Shown here piece by piece: positions 8,432 through 18,333 of a stretch of DNA of 64,000 bases. The notes under the pieces were generated by a model. It saw nothing but the letters and a program-made list of their open reading frames with translations. It was not told the origin of the DNA and ran no database searches. Source of the DNA: Intestinirhabdus alba (lineage in GTDB: Bacteria; Pseudomonadota; Gammaproteobacteria; Enterobacterales; Enterobacteriaceae); the NCBI RefSeq assembly GCF_009711095.1, contig NZ_WMJZ01000002.1, forward strand, positions 186,001 through 250,000, read 5' to 3'. Made by a program: the position numbers and the translations under genes. Position 1 is the first letter of the stretch. Each line of letters opens with the position of its first letter.

Positions 8432-9358
8432 ATGACCATTGCTCTGGAACTTCAGGAACTTAGAAAGACCTATCCGGGGGGCGTACAGGCGCTACGGGGG
8501 ATAAATTTACAGGTTGAAGCCGGTGATTTCTATGCGCTGCTTGGGCCTAACGGAGCCGGGAAATCCACCACCATTGGCATCATCAGCTCGCTGGTGAATA
8601 AAACCTCCGGGCGGGTCAGCGTTTTTGGCTACGATCTTGAAAAGGACGTGGTTAACGCCAAGCGCCAGCTGGGGCTGGTGCCCCAGGAGTTTAACTTTAA
8701 CCCGTTCGAAACCGTCCAGCAGATCGTGGTCAATCAGGCGGGCTACTACGGAGTGGAGCGCAAAGAGGCGGTAACGCGCAGCGAAAAGTATCTTAAGCAG
8801 CTCGATCTGTGGGAAAAACGCAAAGAACGCGCGCGGATGCTCTCCGGCGGCATGAAGCGCCGCCTGATGATCGCCCGCGCCCTGATGCACGAGCCAAAGC
8901 TGCTGATCCTCGATGAGCCGACCGCCGGCGTCGATATTGAACTTCGCCGCTCTATGTGGGGGTTTTTGAAGGATTTAAACGACAAAGGCACCACCATCAT
9001 TCTGACGACGCACTATCTGGAAGAGGCGGAGATGCTGTGCCGCAATATCGGCATTATTCAACACGGCGAGCTGGTGGAAAACACCTCCATGAAAAGCCTG
9101 CTCTCCAAGCTGAAATCCGAAACCTTTATTCTGGATTTAGCGCCTAAAAGCCCGCTGCCGAAGCTGGAAGGTTATCAGTATCGCCTGGTGGACACCTCTA
9201 CGCTGGAGGTGGAAGTGCTGCGCGAGCAGGGGGTGAACAGCGTCTTCAGCCAGCTGAGCGCCCAGGGCATTCAGGTGCTCAGTATGCGTAACAAGGCCAA
9301 TCGCCTGGAAGAGCTGTTCGTTTCACTGGTTCATGAAAAACAAGGAGATCGCCCATGA
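8432..9358 (+). CDS. yadG: ABC transporter ATP-binding protein YadG
   Basis: ATPase subunit of a two-gene ABC exporter of unproven substrate. It has 308 residues, matching E. coli YadG. Walker A is GPNGAGKST (about 38-46), the signature is LSGGMKRR and Walker B LLILDEPTAGVD, followed by the switch TTHYLEEAE. Its stop overlaps the yadH start by four bases (ATGA), so the two are translationally coupled. Confidence 0.95.
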   Translation: MTIALELQELRKTYPGGVQALRGINLQVEAGDFYALLGPNGAGKSTTIGIISSLVNKTSGRVSVFGYDLEKDVVNAKRQLGLVPQEFNFNPFETVQQIVVNQAGYYGVERKEAVTRSEKYLKQLDLWEKRKERARMLSGGMKRRLMIARALMHEPKLLILDEPTAGVDIELRRSMWGFLKDLNDKGTTIILTTHYLEEAEMLCRNIGIIQHGELVENTSMKSLLSKLKSETFILDLAPKSPLPKLEGYQYRLVDTSTLEVEVLREQGVNSVFSQLSAQGIQVLSMRNKANRLEELFVSLVHEKQGDRP

Positions 9359-10125
9359 TGCAGCTTTACTGGGTCGCGCTGAAAAGTATCTGGGCGAAAG
9401 AGATCCACCGCTTTATGCGCATCTGGATCCAGACGCTGGTGCCGCCCGTCATTACCATGACGCTCTATTTTATTATTTTCGGCAACCTGATCGGTTCGCG
9501 GATCGGGGAGATGCACGGCTTCAGCTATATGCAGTTTATCGTGCCGGGGCTGATTATGATGGCGGTGATTACCAACGCTTACGCCAACGTCGCCTCGTCG
9601 TTCTTCAGCGCCAAGTTTCAGCGCAATATTGAAGAGCTGCTGGTGGCACCGGTGCCGACGCACGTGGTTATCGCCGGTTTTGTCGGCGGCGGCGTGGCGC
9701 GCGGCCTGTGCGTGGGCATCCTGGTAACGGCGATCTCCCTGTTCTTTGTGCCGTTTCAGGTTCACTCATGGACCTTCGTCGCGCTGACGCTGATCCTGAC
9801 GGCGGTGCTCTTCTCGCTGGCTGGCCTGCTCAACGCGGTGTTCGCGAAAACCTTCGACGACATTAGCCTGATCCCGACCTTTGTGCTGACGCCGCTGACC
9901 TACCTCGGCGGGGTGTTTTACTCCCTAACGCTGCTGCCGCCGTTCTGGCAGGGTCTGTCGCACCTGAACCCGATCGTCTATATGATAAGCGGCTTCCGCT
10001 ACGGTTTTCTCGGCATTCATGACGTGCCGCTGGTTACCACTTTCGGCGTGCTGCTGGTGTTTATCGTCGGCTTTTATCTGCTGTGCTGGTATCTGATTCA
10101 GCGCGGTCGCGGACTGCGTAGCTGA
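9355..10125 (+). CDS. yadH: ABC-2 type transporter permease YadH
   Basis: Six-helix ABC-2 permease of 256 residues, partner of YadG in the inner membrane. Hydrophobic helices are seen from TLVPPVITMTLYFIIFGNLI onward. The conserved FVLTPLTYLGGVFYSLTLLP and NPIVYMISGFRYGFLG segments identify the ABC-2 family. Start overlaps the yadG stop. Confidence 0.95.
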   Translation: MMQLYWVALKSIWAKEIHRFMRIWIQTLVPPVITMTLYFIIFGNLIGSRIGEMHGFSYMQFIVPGLIMMAVITNAYANVASSFFSAKFQRNIEELLVAPVPTHVVIAGFVGGGVARGLCVGILVTAISLFFVPFQVHSWTFVALTLILTAVLFSLAGLLNAVFAKTFDDISLIPTFVLTPLTYLGGVFYSLTLLPPFWQGLSHLNPIVYMISGFRYGFLGIHDVPLVTTFGVLLVFIVGFYLLCWYLIQRGRGLRS

Positions 10126-10132
10126 TACGATT

Positions 10133-10157
10133 TTTCCCGGCGCTGACGCCGGGAAAA
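10133..10157 (+). terminator. Hairpin after yadH
   Basis: CCCGGCG-CTGA-CGCCGGG flanked by TTTTT and AAAA begins 7 bases after the yadH stop. The downstream T-run is weak on the plus strand. Confidence 0.45.
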
Positions 10158-10380
10158 GGACTTTTGACGATTATCACCCTTCGTTGGTGATTACCCTGAT
10201 AAACTACTCGCCTGCTAACAACCTGGTTCGAAAAAAGGGAGCGCGCCCCCGCCCCTGAACCTGACGCGCTACGCTCGCCCTGACGGGGTGTAAAACGCTA
10301 ACGTAAGGTGTCGGGCGCTGTCCGGATTCACGATGGTGGGCAACGTCGCCCGGATAGAGCAGACGCTAAGGAGGTAGGTT

Positions 10381-10818
10381 ATGTTGGGTTGGGTCATTAC
10401 CTGTCATGACGATCGGGCTGAGGCGCTGCTGGAGCGTCTGCAAAAGAGACACGGGCCGCAGGCGCAGTGCCGGGCGGTCAATTTCTGGTGCGGGCTGAGC
10501 GCCAATATGCTGAGCCGGATGCTGTGCGACGCGCTGCATGAAACGAACTCCGGCGACGGGGTGATTTTTTTAACCGATACCACCGGGGCCACGCCCTGGC
10601 GCGTGGCGTCGCTGCAGAGCCATAAACATCCCCAATGCGAGGTGATTTCCGGTATTAGCTATTCGCTGCTGGAAGAGATGCTCCCCTGGCGGAAGTCGAT
10701 GAGCAGCGAAGCGTTTCGCGAGCGGATCGTGACGCTGGGCGCGCCGGAAACCACCAGCCTCTGGCACCAGCAGCAGAAGCATCCCCCCTTTGTGTTATTA
10801 CATGACCGGCATGAGTAG
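10381..10818 (+). CDS. yadI: PTS EIIA-like protein of the mannose family (YadI)
   Basis: Resembles the EIIA-Man domain, with an early phosphoacceptor-type histidine in VITCHDDRA (His9) and 145 residues against 146 in E. coli YadI. No EIIB, EIIC or EIID is nearby, so it is an orphan whose sugar or regulatory role is unknown. GGAGGT lies 5 bases before the ATG. The 255 bp upstream hold the yadH hairpin and otherwise nothing I can name. A 31-bp match to the cueO-proximal repeat begins right at its stop codon. Confidence 0.88.
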   Translation: MLGWVITCHDDRAEALLERLQKRHGPQAQCRAVNFWCGLSANMLSRMLCDALHETNSGDGVIFLTDTTGATPWRVASLQSHKHPQCEVISGISYSLLEEMLPWRKSMSSEAFRERIVTLGAPETTSLWHQQQKHPPFVLLHDRHE

Positions 10819-10849
10819 CCGGGCGTGACGTCGACGCTGAGCCGGAAGC
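10819..10849. repeat. Fragment related to the 267-bp repeat
   Basis: CCGGGCGTGACGTCGACGCT plus GAGCCGGAAGC matches the reverse complement of 2543-2573 at 29 of 31 positions. It lies directly after the yadI stop. Confidence 0.6.
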
Positions 10850-10957
10850 AGGCCGGGCCAGAGGGATAACCCGGCTGGCCGGCGACAAGAAAAGACAGAC
10901 GGGGAAGGGGCGGATCGTCAGGCGGCCGATGGGCCATCGGCCGCGGGGAGGACGGCG

Positions 10958-11338
10958 TCAGGCAACCTGAACCGGAATCGCCTTTGCGGTGCGCTTCATG
11001 TGGTTATCGCCTTCAAAATAGGCCACTCTGGGCCGCCAGCTGCGCGCCTCTTCGTCGCTCATGGTGACGAAGCTGGCGATAATCACGATATCGCCAACGG
11101 CCGCGCAGTGCGCCGCCGCGCCGTTGACCGAGATGATTTTTGAACCGCGCTCGGCGGCAATCGCATAGGTGGAGAAACGCTTGCCGTTGCTCACGTTCCA
11201 GATATCAATCGCCTCATTTTCCAGGATACCGGCCGCGTCGAGGAAATCCTGGTCGATGGCGCAGGAGCCTTCGTAGTGCAGGTCCGCCTGGGTCACTTTT
11301 ACGCGGTGCAGTTTACCCTGCAGCATCGTGCGAATCAT
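10958..11338 (-). CDS. panD: Aspartate 1-decarboxylase
   Basis: Makes beta-alanine for pantothenate and CoA. It is a pyruvoyl enzyme made as a proenzyme that cleaves itself at Gly24-Ser25; the motif HYEGSCAID is present. It has 126 residues, as in E. coli. The conserved C-terminal region [21 protein letters not shown] is nearly unchanged. First of the minus-strand pan genes physically, but separated from panC by 145 bp. Confidence 0.97.
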   Translation of the reverse strand: MIRTMLQGKLHRVKVTQADLHYEGSCAIDQDFLDAAGILENEAIDIWNVSNGKRFSTYAIAAERGSKIISVNGAAAHCAAVGDIVIIASFVTMSDEEARSWRPRVAYFEGDNHMKRTAKAIPVQVA

Positions 11339-11451
11339 AGGATCTACCTTTACTTTATTCTTCAGGCCGCCTGCGGGTTACATCGCCAGGGCAGCCTGAA
11401 GGTTGAGCATATTAACGAACCAGGCGCATCTGGCCTGATACAGGACATTTC

Positions 11452-11474
11452 CCGGGCAGTATTGCCCGGTTTTT
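11452..11474 (+). terminator. Terminator-like hairpin with plus-strand T-run between panC and panD
   Basis: CCGGGCA-GTAT-TGCCCGG followed by TTTTT on the plus strand. Both neighbouring genes are on the minus strand, where the hairpin has no T-run. E. coli has a plus-strand gene (yadD) here, so this may be a leftover of such a gene. Confidence 0.4.
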
Positions 11475-11483
11475 AAGCCCTGT

Positions 11484-12338
11484 CTACGGCGTTAATGTAA
11501 CGATCTGATTATCGATCAGACGCGCCTGGCCCAGCCAGGCGGCGATCAGGATCACCGCCCGGCGGCTGGTGTCGGTAAGTTCCAGCAGGGTATCCGCATC
11601 GCGGATTTGGATATCATCAGCACGGAACCCCTTTTCATTCAGCGCCTGGCCGGCGAGGGCGACGATCTCTTGCAGATCGCGCTCGCCCGCGAGGAGTTTT
11701 TCGCCGATCTCGCTCATCACCTTGTGCAGGCCCGGCGCGATTTTACGCTGCTCTGCGGTCAGGTAGCCGTTGCGCGAGCTGAGGGCCAGGCCATCTTTCG
11801 CGCGTACGATCGGTACGCCGACGATCTCAATGTCGTAGCCCATATCGGCCACCATTTTGCGGATCAGCGCCAGCTGCTGAAAATCTTTCTCCCCAAAACA
11901 GGCGATATCCGGCTGCACCAGGTTGAACAGTTTGCTGACGATGGTGGCGACGCCGCGGAAGTGGCCCGGACGGCTGGCCCCCTCCAGCATGGTGGACAGC
12001 CCCGGCACCTCGACCCAGGTCTGGCCTTCGGCCCCCTGCGGATAGATCTCTTCCGCCACGGGTGCGAAAACGATCTCCACTTTGCGCCTGTTCAGCTTTT
12101 CGCAGTCTTCCTGCAGGGTGCGCGGATAGCGTACCAGGTCGTCCGGGCGATCGAACTGCATCGGGTTGACGAAAATGCTGACCACCACCACGTCGGCGCG
12201 GGCTTTGGCCTCGTCCACCAGCTTCATATGGCCATCGTGCAGGTTGCCCATGGTTGGCACCAGCGCAATGCGTTTACCTTCCTGACGCGCTCTTCGGATG
12301 TGCTGGCGCAGCAGCGGCAGGGTTTCAATAATTAGCAC
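11484..12338 (-). CDS. panC: Pantothenate synthetase (pantoate-beta-alanine ligase)
   Basis: ATP-dependent joining of pantoate and beta-alanine. It has 284 residues (E. coli 283). The nucleotidyltransferase HxGH-type motif is in [18 protein letters not shown] near residue 28, and the KMSKS-like loop is SSRNGYL near 187. It lies 11 bp downstream of panB with AAGGAGTG before the ATG, so panBC form one transcript. Confidence 0.97.
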   Translation of the reverse strand: MLIIETLPLLRQHIRRARQEGKRIALVPTMGNLHDGHMKLVDEAKARADVVVVSIFVNPMQFDRPDDLVRYPRTLQEDCEKLNRRKVEIVFAPVAEEIYPQGAEGQTWVEVPGLSTMLEGASRPGHFRGVATIVSKLFNLVQPDIACFGEKDFQQLALIRKMVADMGYDIEIVGVPIVRAKDGLALSSRNGYLTAEQRKIAPGLHKVMSEIGEKLLAGERDLQEIVALAGQALNEKGFRADDIQIRDADTLLELTDTSRRAVILIAAWLGQARLIDNQIVTLTP

Positions 12339-12349
12339 AACGACACTCC

Positions 12350-13141
12350 TTAATGGAAACTGTGTTCATCGTCCGGCCAGACGCCGGATTCAACGTCCGC
12401 AATATACTGCCGTACGGCGGCGCGCATGTCGCCTGCCTGGCTCAGGAAATTTTTGCTAAATGAGGGAGTATGCCCGCCGGTAATGCCGAAGGCGTCGTGC
12501 ATCACCAGAATCTGACCGTCCGTCACGTTCCCCGCGCCGATGCCGATGACCGGAATGGACAGCGCGTCGGTCACCTGTTTTGCCAGCGCCACCGGCACGC
12601 ACTCCAGCACCAGCAGCTGCGCCCCCGCCGCCTCCAGCGCCAGCGCATCGTCGAGCAGCCCCTGACCGGCGTCGCCGCGCCCCTGGACCTTATAGCCGCC
12701 GAAGATATTGACCGACTGCGGCGTCAGCCCCAGGTGGCCGCACACCGGCACCGCGCGATCGGTCAGCATTTTTACCGTCTGCGTCAGCCAGCCGCCGCCT
12801 TCGATCTTGACCATATTGGCTCCGGCGCGCATGACCACGGCCGCGTTCTCAAACGCCTGCTCCGGCGTGGCGCAGGCCATAAACGGCAGGTCGGCGAGCA
12901 GCAGGGCGTGGGGCGCGCCGCTGCGGACGGCGCGGGTATGGTAGGCGATGTCGTCAACGGTGACCGGCAGCGTGGAGTCGTGCCCCTGAACCGTCATGCC
13001 CAGCGAGTCGCCCACCAGCATCACCTTAATGCCTTCGTCGGCGAACAGTTTTGCAAAGCTGTAATCATAGGCGGTAAGGGTGGCGAAGCGTTTGCTCTCC
13101 CGCTTATATTTCTGCAGCAGCGAGATGGTGGTCGGTTTCAT
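12350..13141 (-). CDS. panB: 3-methyl-2-oxobutanoate hydroxymethyltransferase
   Basis: First committed step of pantoate synthesis, using methylenetetrahydrofolate. It has 263 residues (E. coli 264). VGDSLGM carries a metal-binding Asp and VKIEGG the metal-binding Glu; GHLGLTPQS and [11 protein letters not shown] are family signatures. The start [12 protein letters not shown] with AGGAAA upstream is preferred to an in-frame ATG 63 bases earlier. The folate gene folK lies 119 bp upstream; the fimbrial genes that E. coli K-12 has in between are not present. Confidence 0.97.
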   Translation of the reverse strand: MKPTTISLLQKYKRESKRFATLTAYDYSFAKLFADEGIKVMLVGDSLGMTVQGHDSTLPVTVDDIAYHTRAVRSGAPHALLLADLPFMACATPEQAFENAAVVMRAGANMVKIEGGGWLTQTVKMLTDRAVPVCGHLGLTPQSVNIFGGYKVQGRGDAGQGLLDDALALEAAGAQLLVLECVPVALAKQVTDALSIPVIGIGAGNVTDGQILVMHDAFGITGGHTPSFSKNFLSQAGDMRAAVRQYIADVESGVWPDDEHSFH

Positions 13142-13260
13142 AGCGTTTCCTGAAGGTGTTCCTGTAAACTCCGGCATTTTGGCAGTCAACCCCGGCGACG
13201 GCAACGGATTTAAACGGGCGTTTGACGCGGCCCGCTAAAAAGGCGCAGAGCGGGCGGGCG

Positions 13261-13740
13261 CTACCAGAGGGCAGGTTTTTCCGCACCGAGGCGGGCCAGA
13301 AGCTGGCGCAGGGGAACGCCGTCGGGGAAGGTGAGATCGGGCGCGATTTCAAACAGCGGCCACAGCATAAAGCCGCGGTTTTTCATGTCGTAATGGGGGA
13401 TCGTCAGGCGCTCGCCGGCGATAACCTCATCGCCGAACAGCATAATGTCGAGATCCAGCGTGCGCGGCCCCCAGCGCTCCGCTTTGCGCTCCCGCCCCTG
13501 CTGCAGCTCGATGCGCTGGGTATGGTCAAGCAGCGCCTCCGGGGCAAGGGCGGTCTCCAGCGCCACGGCCGCGTTCAGGTAGTCGGGCTGATCCTGCGGG
13601 CCGAGCGGCGGCGTGCGGTAGAAAGAGGAGACGGCGACGATCCGGCTGTGGGGGATCTCGCCGAGGGCCTTAACCGCGGCGTTAACCTGCGCCAGCGGAG
13701 AGGCCAGATTGCTGCCGATGGCGATCCAGGCGATCGTCAC
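13261..13740 (-). CDS. folK: Dihydropterin pyrophosphokinase (HPPK)
   Basis: Transfers pyrophosphate from ATP to 6-hydroxymethyl-dihydropterin in folate synthesis. It has 159 residues, as in E. coli. Motifs are [35 protein letters not shown] (the metal Asp pair) and [15 protein letters not shown]. The start is a GTG that overlaps the pcnB stop (GTGA), giving the exact family N-terminus; longer in-frame starts run into the pcnB coding region. Confidence 0.95.
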   Translation of the reverse strand: MTIAWIAIGSNLASPLAQVNAAVKALGEIPHSRIVAVSSFYRTPPLGPQDQPDYLNAAVALETALAPEALLDHTQRIELQQGRERKAERWGPRTLDLDIMLFGDEVIAGERLTIPHYDMKNRGFMLWPLFEIAPDLTFPDGVPLRQLLARLGAEKPALW

Positions 13741-15134
13741 GCGGTGCCTTCGCGACGCGGCGCGCGCTTGCGCGGACGGCGGCTGCGGCGGCGCTGTGCC
13801 GGCTCTTCGTCCAGCTCGTTGAGCATACCTTTCTGCTCCGGCGGCGCGGAAACCTGGAATTCGCTCCACCACTTCACCAGCCGTTGCAGCTCGGCGCTAT
13901 GCTCCGCTTCCGCCCGCAGAGCCAGCAGATCGTAAGCGGCGCGAAACTTCGGATGCTCCATCAGCTTCCAGGCGCGCTTGCCCTGGCGGCGGGACATGCG
14001 CGGCTGCAGCTGCCAGATGTCGCGGGTCAGGGCGGTCAGACGTTTCGGAATCGCCAGCGAGCGGCACGCTTCGTCCAGCACGTCGTTCATCGCCAGCGCG
14101 AAGGCGTCGTGCCAGGTCAGACCGCTCTCCTGGGCGATTTTCTGCGCCGTTTCCATCAGCGGATACCAGAACATTGCGGCAAACAGGAACGCCGGATTGA
14201 CGCGCATATCGTTATGAATGCGCTTGTCGGTGTTCTTCAGCACCAGCGCGATAATATGCTCCATCGGGCTGTCGCCGTTTTCGGTAAAATAGCGGGTGAT
14301 GGTGGGAAACAGCGGCTGAAACAGGCTGTGCTCGCGCAGTTTGCGGTAGGTTTCGTAGCCGTAGCCCGCCTGCAGCAGTTTCAGGGCTTCTTCAAACAGG
14401 CGCGCGGGCGGAATGTCCTTAAGCAGGGTCGCCAGCCGCGGGATCGGCTCGGCGGTCTCCGGGCTGATGCGCATCTCCAGCTTCGCGGCGAAGCGCACGG
14501 CGCGCAGCATTCGTACCGGATCTTCGCGATAGCGGGTTTCCGGATCGCCGATCAGGCGGATCACCCCCTCCTGCAGATCTTTCATCCCGCCGACGTAGTC
14601 GCGTACCGTAAAATCGGCGACGCTGTAATAAAGGCTGTTGATGGTGAAGTCGCGACGCTGGGCGTCTTCTTCAATGGAGCCGAAAATATTGTCGCGCAAC
14701 AGCATACCGTTCTGGCCGCGCTGGGAGGTGGTGCGATCGCTCTCGCTGCCTTCATGGTGGCCGCGAAAGGTGGCAACTTCGATAATTTCCGGGCCAAACA
14801 TAATGTGGGCGAGGCGGAAACGGCGGCCCACCAGGCGGCAGTTACGGAACAGCTTGCGCACCTGATCCGGCGTGGCGTTAGTGGTGACGTCAAAATCTTT
14901 CGGCTTCTTGCCGAGCAGCAGATCGCGTACTCCACCGCCCACCAGCCAGGCTTCGTATCCCGCTTTATTGAGCCTGTACATTACCTTCAGGGCATTTTCA
15001 CTGATATCTTTGCGGGAAATAGCGTGCTGCTCACGCGGGATTACCGTCATATGCGGACGGGCGGCGACGGCTTCGGCCTCGCTCCCCTCGCGGCTTAGCA
15101 CCTTGCGGCAAAAATTAGCGACTCGGGTAAAAAT
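13737..15134 (-). CDS. pcnB: Poly(A) polymerase I, ATT start codon
   Basis: Adds 3' poly(A) tails that promote RNA decay and control plasmid copy number. Starting at the ATT of [12 protein letters not shown] gives 465 residues, the E. coli length. That codon has a GAGGTG Shine-Dalgarno four bases upstream (15139-15144), and E. coli pcnB is known to start at AUU. An upstream in-frame ATG adds 13 residues without family similarity. Nucleotidyltransferase motifs: [50 protein letters not shown]. The C-terminus is very basic ([16 protein letters not shown]), as expected for an RNA-binding tail. Translationally coupled to folK. Confidence 0.95.
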   Translation of the reverse strand: MFTRVANFCRKVLSREGSEAEAVAARPHMTVIPREQHAISRKDISENALKVMYRLNKAGYEAWLVGGGVRDLLLGKKPKDFDVTTNATPDQVRKLFRNCRLVGRRFRLAHIMFGPEIIEVATFRGHHEGSESDRTTSQRGQNGMLLRDNIFGSIEEDAQRRDFTINSLYYSVADFTVRDYVGGMKDLQEGVIRLIGDPETRYREDPVRMLRAVRFAAKLEMRISPETAEPIPRLATLLKDIPPARLFEEALKLLQAGYGYETYRKLREHSLFQPLFPTITRYFTENGDSPMEHIIALVLKNTDKRIHNDMRVNPAFLFAAMFWYPLMETAQKIAQESGLTWHDAFALAMNDVLDEACRSLAIPKRLTALTRDIWQLQPRMSRRQGKRAWKLMEHPKFRAAYDLLALRAEAEHSAELQRLVKWWSEFQVSAPPEQKGMLNELDEEPAQRRRSRRPRKRAPRREGTA

Positions 15135-15144
15135 AGGGCACCTC
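15134..15144 (-). promoter_or_regulatory. Ribosome-binding site and ATT start of pcnB
   Basis: On the minus strand GAGGTG-CCCT-ATT. The non-standard start keeps pcnB translation low in E. coli and is retained here. Confidence 0.8.
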
Positions 15145-15306
15145 GGTAGTGTCAAACATCCATTCAGGATCAACGTTTCTCGATAGCTTCGTATTGGCGA
15201 CCGGCCCTGTGGAAAACCGGTGTACTTCCGTGCCTGAAGCGAACAGGCGAAGGCGATGCCGCAGCATACGAAAGACAGCGAATAAAAAATAGCGGCTAAT
15301 CATAGC

Positions 15307-16203
15307 TCAGCCTGGCGCATTTGAGAACGCTGAATTTACAGCGCCGCTCCTGGGCACCGCCGTCAGCGTCCAGTTATCGACCGCCTGCCGCAGCAGCGCC
15401 TCCAGCGAAATTTCGCGCCAGTCGTCGGGGCAGCGCTGGCCGAGAAAGCGCAGCGCCTCCGCCAGCACCGGGCGCGGATCGCCGGAGGGCAGCGCGGGAG
15501 CATGGTTCTGTTTGGAGAGCTTGGCTCCCTGGGCGTTAAGCGCCAGCGGCAGGTGCACGTAGTCGGGGGCGGGCCAGCCAAACTGCTGATAAAGCGAGAT
15601 TTGCCGCACGGTCGGTTCAATAAGATCCGCGCCGCGGACAATCTCGCTGACTCCCTGGAAGCGGTCGTCCACCACCACCGCCAGGTTATAGGCAAACAGC
15701 CCGTCCCGGCGATGGATAATAAAATCTTCCCGCGCCAGCCGCGGGTCGGCCTGAACGTCGCCGCGCAGTCGATCGGTGAACCGCAGCACCGGCTGGCGCT
15801 GATAAAGACGCATCGCGGCCTGCTCCGGCCCGTTATGCCGGTCGCGGCAGCGGCCGTCGTAAAGGCCGCCGACGCGCTGAACGCGGGCGCGGGAGCAGGT
15901 GCAGTAATAGCTCAACCCCCGCTCGTGGAGCCAGGCGAGCGCCTCGCGGTAGGCCTCATGGCGCTGGGATTGCCACAGAACCTCGCCGTCCCAGTGCAGG
16001 CCGTAATGTTCCAGCTGGCGCAGAATGGCGTCTGCGGCACCGGGAACTTCACGAGGCGGATCGATATCTTCAATACGGACGCGCCAGATGCCGCGATGGG
16101 CGCGCGCCTGCAGGTAGCTGCCGAGGGCGGCGATCAGGGAGCCGAAATGCAGCTCGCCGGAAGGCGAAGGGGCGAAGCGGCCAGTATAGCGTGAGTGAGT
16201 CAT
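15307..16203 (-). CDS. gluQ: Glutamyl-Q tRNA(Asp) synthetase
   Basis: A GluRS-like enzyme lacking the anticodon domain that glutamylates queuosine in tRNA-Asp. It has 298 residues. The class I HIGH-type motif is in [22 protein letters not shown] zinc-site cluster occurs around [11 protein letters not shown], and the KMSKS-like loop is KLSKQNHAP. The start [10 protein letters not shown] is chosen by homology over an in-frame ATG 207 bases upstream, inside the dksA 3' end. It follows dksA on the same strand, a conserved arrangement. Confidence 0.95.
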   Translation of the reverse strand: MTHSRYTGRFAPSPSGELHFGSLIAALGSYLQARAHRGIWRVRIEDIDPPREVPGAADAILRQLEHYGLHWDGEVLWQSQRHEAYREALAWLHERGLSYYCTCSRARVQRVGGLYDGRCRDRHNGPEQAAMRLYQRQPVLRFTDRLRGDVQADPRLAREDFIIHRRDGLFAYNLAVVVDDRFQGVSEIVRGADLIEPTVRQISLYQQFGWPAPDYVHLPLALNAQGAKLSKQNHAPALPSGDPRPVLAEALRFLGQRCPDDWREISLEALLRQAVDNWTLTAVPRSGAVNSAFSNAPG

Positions 16204-16270
16204 TCTGCGGATAGTAAAGAATAAGGCGGGAGAAGCTCCCGCCTGGGGTAAAGGTGGTAGAATGGTCGGC

Positions 16271-16726
16271 TTAACCGGCCATCTGTTTTTCGCGAATTTC
16301 CGCCAGCGTTTTGCAGTCGATGCACAGATCGGCGGTTGGGCGCGCTTCCAGGCGACGAATGCCGATTTCCACACCGCAGGATTCGCAGTAGCCGAAATCT
16401 TCGTCTTCAACCTTCTTCAGCGTTTTCTCAATCTTTTTGATCAGCTTGCGCTCGCGGTCACGGTTGCGTAGCTCAAGGCTGAACTCCTCTTCCTGCGCGG
16501 CGCGGTCAACCGGATCGGGAAAGTTAGCCGCTTCGTCCTGCATATGTGTAACGGTGCGATCGACCTCATCCCTGAGTTGATTGCGCCATGCTTCAAGAAT
16601 ACGCCTGAAGTGCGCCAGCTGGGCTTCGTTCATGTACTCTTCGCCCGGTTTCTCCTGGTACGGCTCCACCCCAGCGATGGCGAGAATACTCAGGGACGAT
16701 GTTTTACGGTTTTGCCCTTCTTGCAT
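16271..16726 (-). CDS. dksA: RNA polymerase-binding transcription factor DksA
   Basis: Binds the RNA polymerase secondary channel and acts with ppGpp. The 151 residues look essentially identical to the E. coli protein. The coiled coil carries the tip acidic residues in [13 protein letters not shown]. The zinc finger is CESC ... CIDC near the C-terminus. Start [11 protein letters not shown], with AAGGAG upstream. Confidence 0.98.
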   Translation of the reverse strand: MQEGQNRKTSSLSILAIAGVEPYQEKPGEEYMNEAQLAHFRRILEAWRNQLRDEVDRTVTHMQDEAANFPDPVDRAAQEEEFSLELRNRDRERKLIKKIEKTLKKVEDEDFGYCESCGVEIGIRRLEARPTADLCIDCKTLAEIREKQMAG

Positions 16727-16902
16727 GTTGCTTCTCCTTAACACGCACTATCGATCCCCATGGTCGGGGGAAAATCAGGTCGCTATAAATAGCAGATGCT
16801 TTTCAGGATAGCAATTAACTCTATACAAGCCTTGACAACCCTGTGAAGAAAAGCGTATTTGCGCACGCGATCTGCCTATAAACTAACCCGCTGTTTTTGC
16901 CA

Positions 16903-17607
16903 TTACAGCGTAATGGGTAAGGGTTCCTTAAGAGTCATACCTGCGGTGGAAAGTTCCGCTTTATAGGCCAGAATTTCCACCCCCTTCTGCTGCGCTTCAT
17001 ACAAGAGCTGCGCATACCTGACGTCAATATGACGGGCGGGTGAAAATCGCCCGATAGCCGAGTGCAGCACCGCGAACAGGAGCACCGCCCGTTCGCCGCC
17101 CGCCGCGACGCTCATCAGTTCCCGCAGATGCTTCTGGCCCCGTTCGGTAACGGCGTCAGGGAAATAGCCCTGCTCCTTTTCCGCCAGGGTAACCGATTTC
17201 ACTTCAATATAGCAGTCGGGTTGCAACTCTGCCTGCAGCATAAAATCAATACGGCTGCGTTCCGCGCCATACTTTACTTCGCTTTTCAAAGAGGTGTAGC
17301 CAGAAAGTTCTGGGATTAGCCCGCTCAGGATCGCCTCCCGGGTCAGCCTGTTGGCCCACAGGGTGTTCACGCAGATCAGCGCGCCGCCCTGGGTCAGGGT
17401 AAGCTCCCAGGTGTGCGGATATTTGCGCCTGCCGTTTTCCGACGTGGAATAGAAGACGGTATCGCCCGGCGTGGCGCAGCCGGTCATGGCCCCGGTGTTC
17501 GGGCAGTGCAGCGTTAACTCATCGCCGTTCGGGGTCAGCACATCGGCCAGGAACCGCTTATAGCGGCGGACGAGAACGGCGCGCTGAAGGGGGGGAGAAA
17601 ACTGCAT
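16903..17607 (-). CDS. sfsA: Sugar fermentation stimulation protein SfsA
   Basis: DNA-binding-type protein of 234 residues, first found as a stimulator of maltose metabolism; its molecular role is not settled. Family segments [24 protein letters not shown] and [16 protein letters not shown] are present. It lies 13 bp downstream of thpR, so the two are probably co-transcribed. Confidence 0.93.
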   Translation of the reverse strand: MQFSPPLQRAVLVRRYKRFLADVLTPNGDELTLHCPNTGAMTGCATPGDTVFYSTSENGRRKYPHTWELTLTQGGALICVNTLWANRLTREAILSGLIPELSGYTSLKSEVKYGAERSRIDFMLQAELQPDCYIEVKSVTLAEKEQGYFPDAVTERGQKHLRELMSVAAGGERAVLLFAVLHSAIGRFSPARHIDVRYAQLLYEAQQKGVEILAYKAELSTAGMTLKEPLPITL

Positions 17608-17620
17608 CTGATCTCCTTAA

Positions 17621-18154
17621 CTATTCGGTAAGCGTCCAGCGCTGCAGCTGGGTGTAGCGGGTTCGTCCCCGGCTGAACGCCGAAGCGTAGAGGGCGAATT
17701 CGCGGACCGGAAACGACCAGCTGAAGCCGGGAGGGGGAATCGCCAGCGCCTGCCCGACGTCGCGCAGCAGCGTAATATGCGGATGAAAGGGCCGCGGGCT
17801 TTGATAACAGCCGCTGCGCGCCGCCTGAGCGCGCAGCATATCGGCCAGCTGCAGCAGCCCGCGCGGCGACCGGCGCGGGCCAAGCCAGACGATGCCCGAG
17901 CGCGGCCACTGGCCCGCGTCGTCCAGCCGGAGGGTAAATCCGGGCTGGCGAATACGCCCGGCAAGTTGGGTAAGGGCCCGGCGTTTTTCCGCGCTTACCT
18001 CCCCCAGAAAGGCCAGGGTCAGGTGCAGATTGTCGGCGGCGACGGGACGCCCGGCCTCTGGCGGAAAGCATTCGGCCCGCCAGCGGATAATTTCTTCACG
18101 AGTGGCGTCCGGCAGCGCCAGCGCGAAGAACAGCCGTTGAGGCTCAGAAGGCAT
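17621..18154 (-). CDS. thpR: RNA 2',3'-cyclic phosphodiesterase
   Basis: 2H phosphoesterase that opens 2',3'-cyclic phosphates (earlier called LigT). It has 177 residues (E. coli 176). Two HxTx motifs, HLTLAFLG near residue 43 and HITLLRDVG near 125, form the active site. Divergent from hrpB, with 179 bp between the starts. Confidence 0.94.
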   Translation of the reverse strand: MPSEPQRLFFALALPDATREEIIRWRAECFPPEAGRPVAADNLHLTLAFLGEVSAEKRRALTQLAGRIRQPGFTLRLDDAGQWPRSGIVWLGPRRSPRGLLQLADMLRAQAARSGCYQSPRPFHPHITLLRDVGQALAIPPPGFSWSFPVREFALYASAFSRGRTRYTQLQRWTLTE

Positions 18155-18333
18155 AGGGCGGCGCTCCTTAATGGATGATTAACGTGGCTGGCGGTTGCTC
18201 CGGGGGCCGGTCCGGCGGCTCCGATGCCCGCCGGGACTGACTTCGTCCGGGACGATACATTGCGCAGTTACGGAGGACGGGCGATACGATGCTACAATGC
18301 AGCGCGAAGAATGTTAACCCTCTGGAGCCATTT

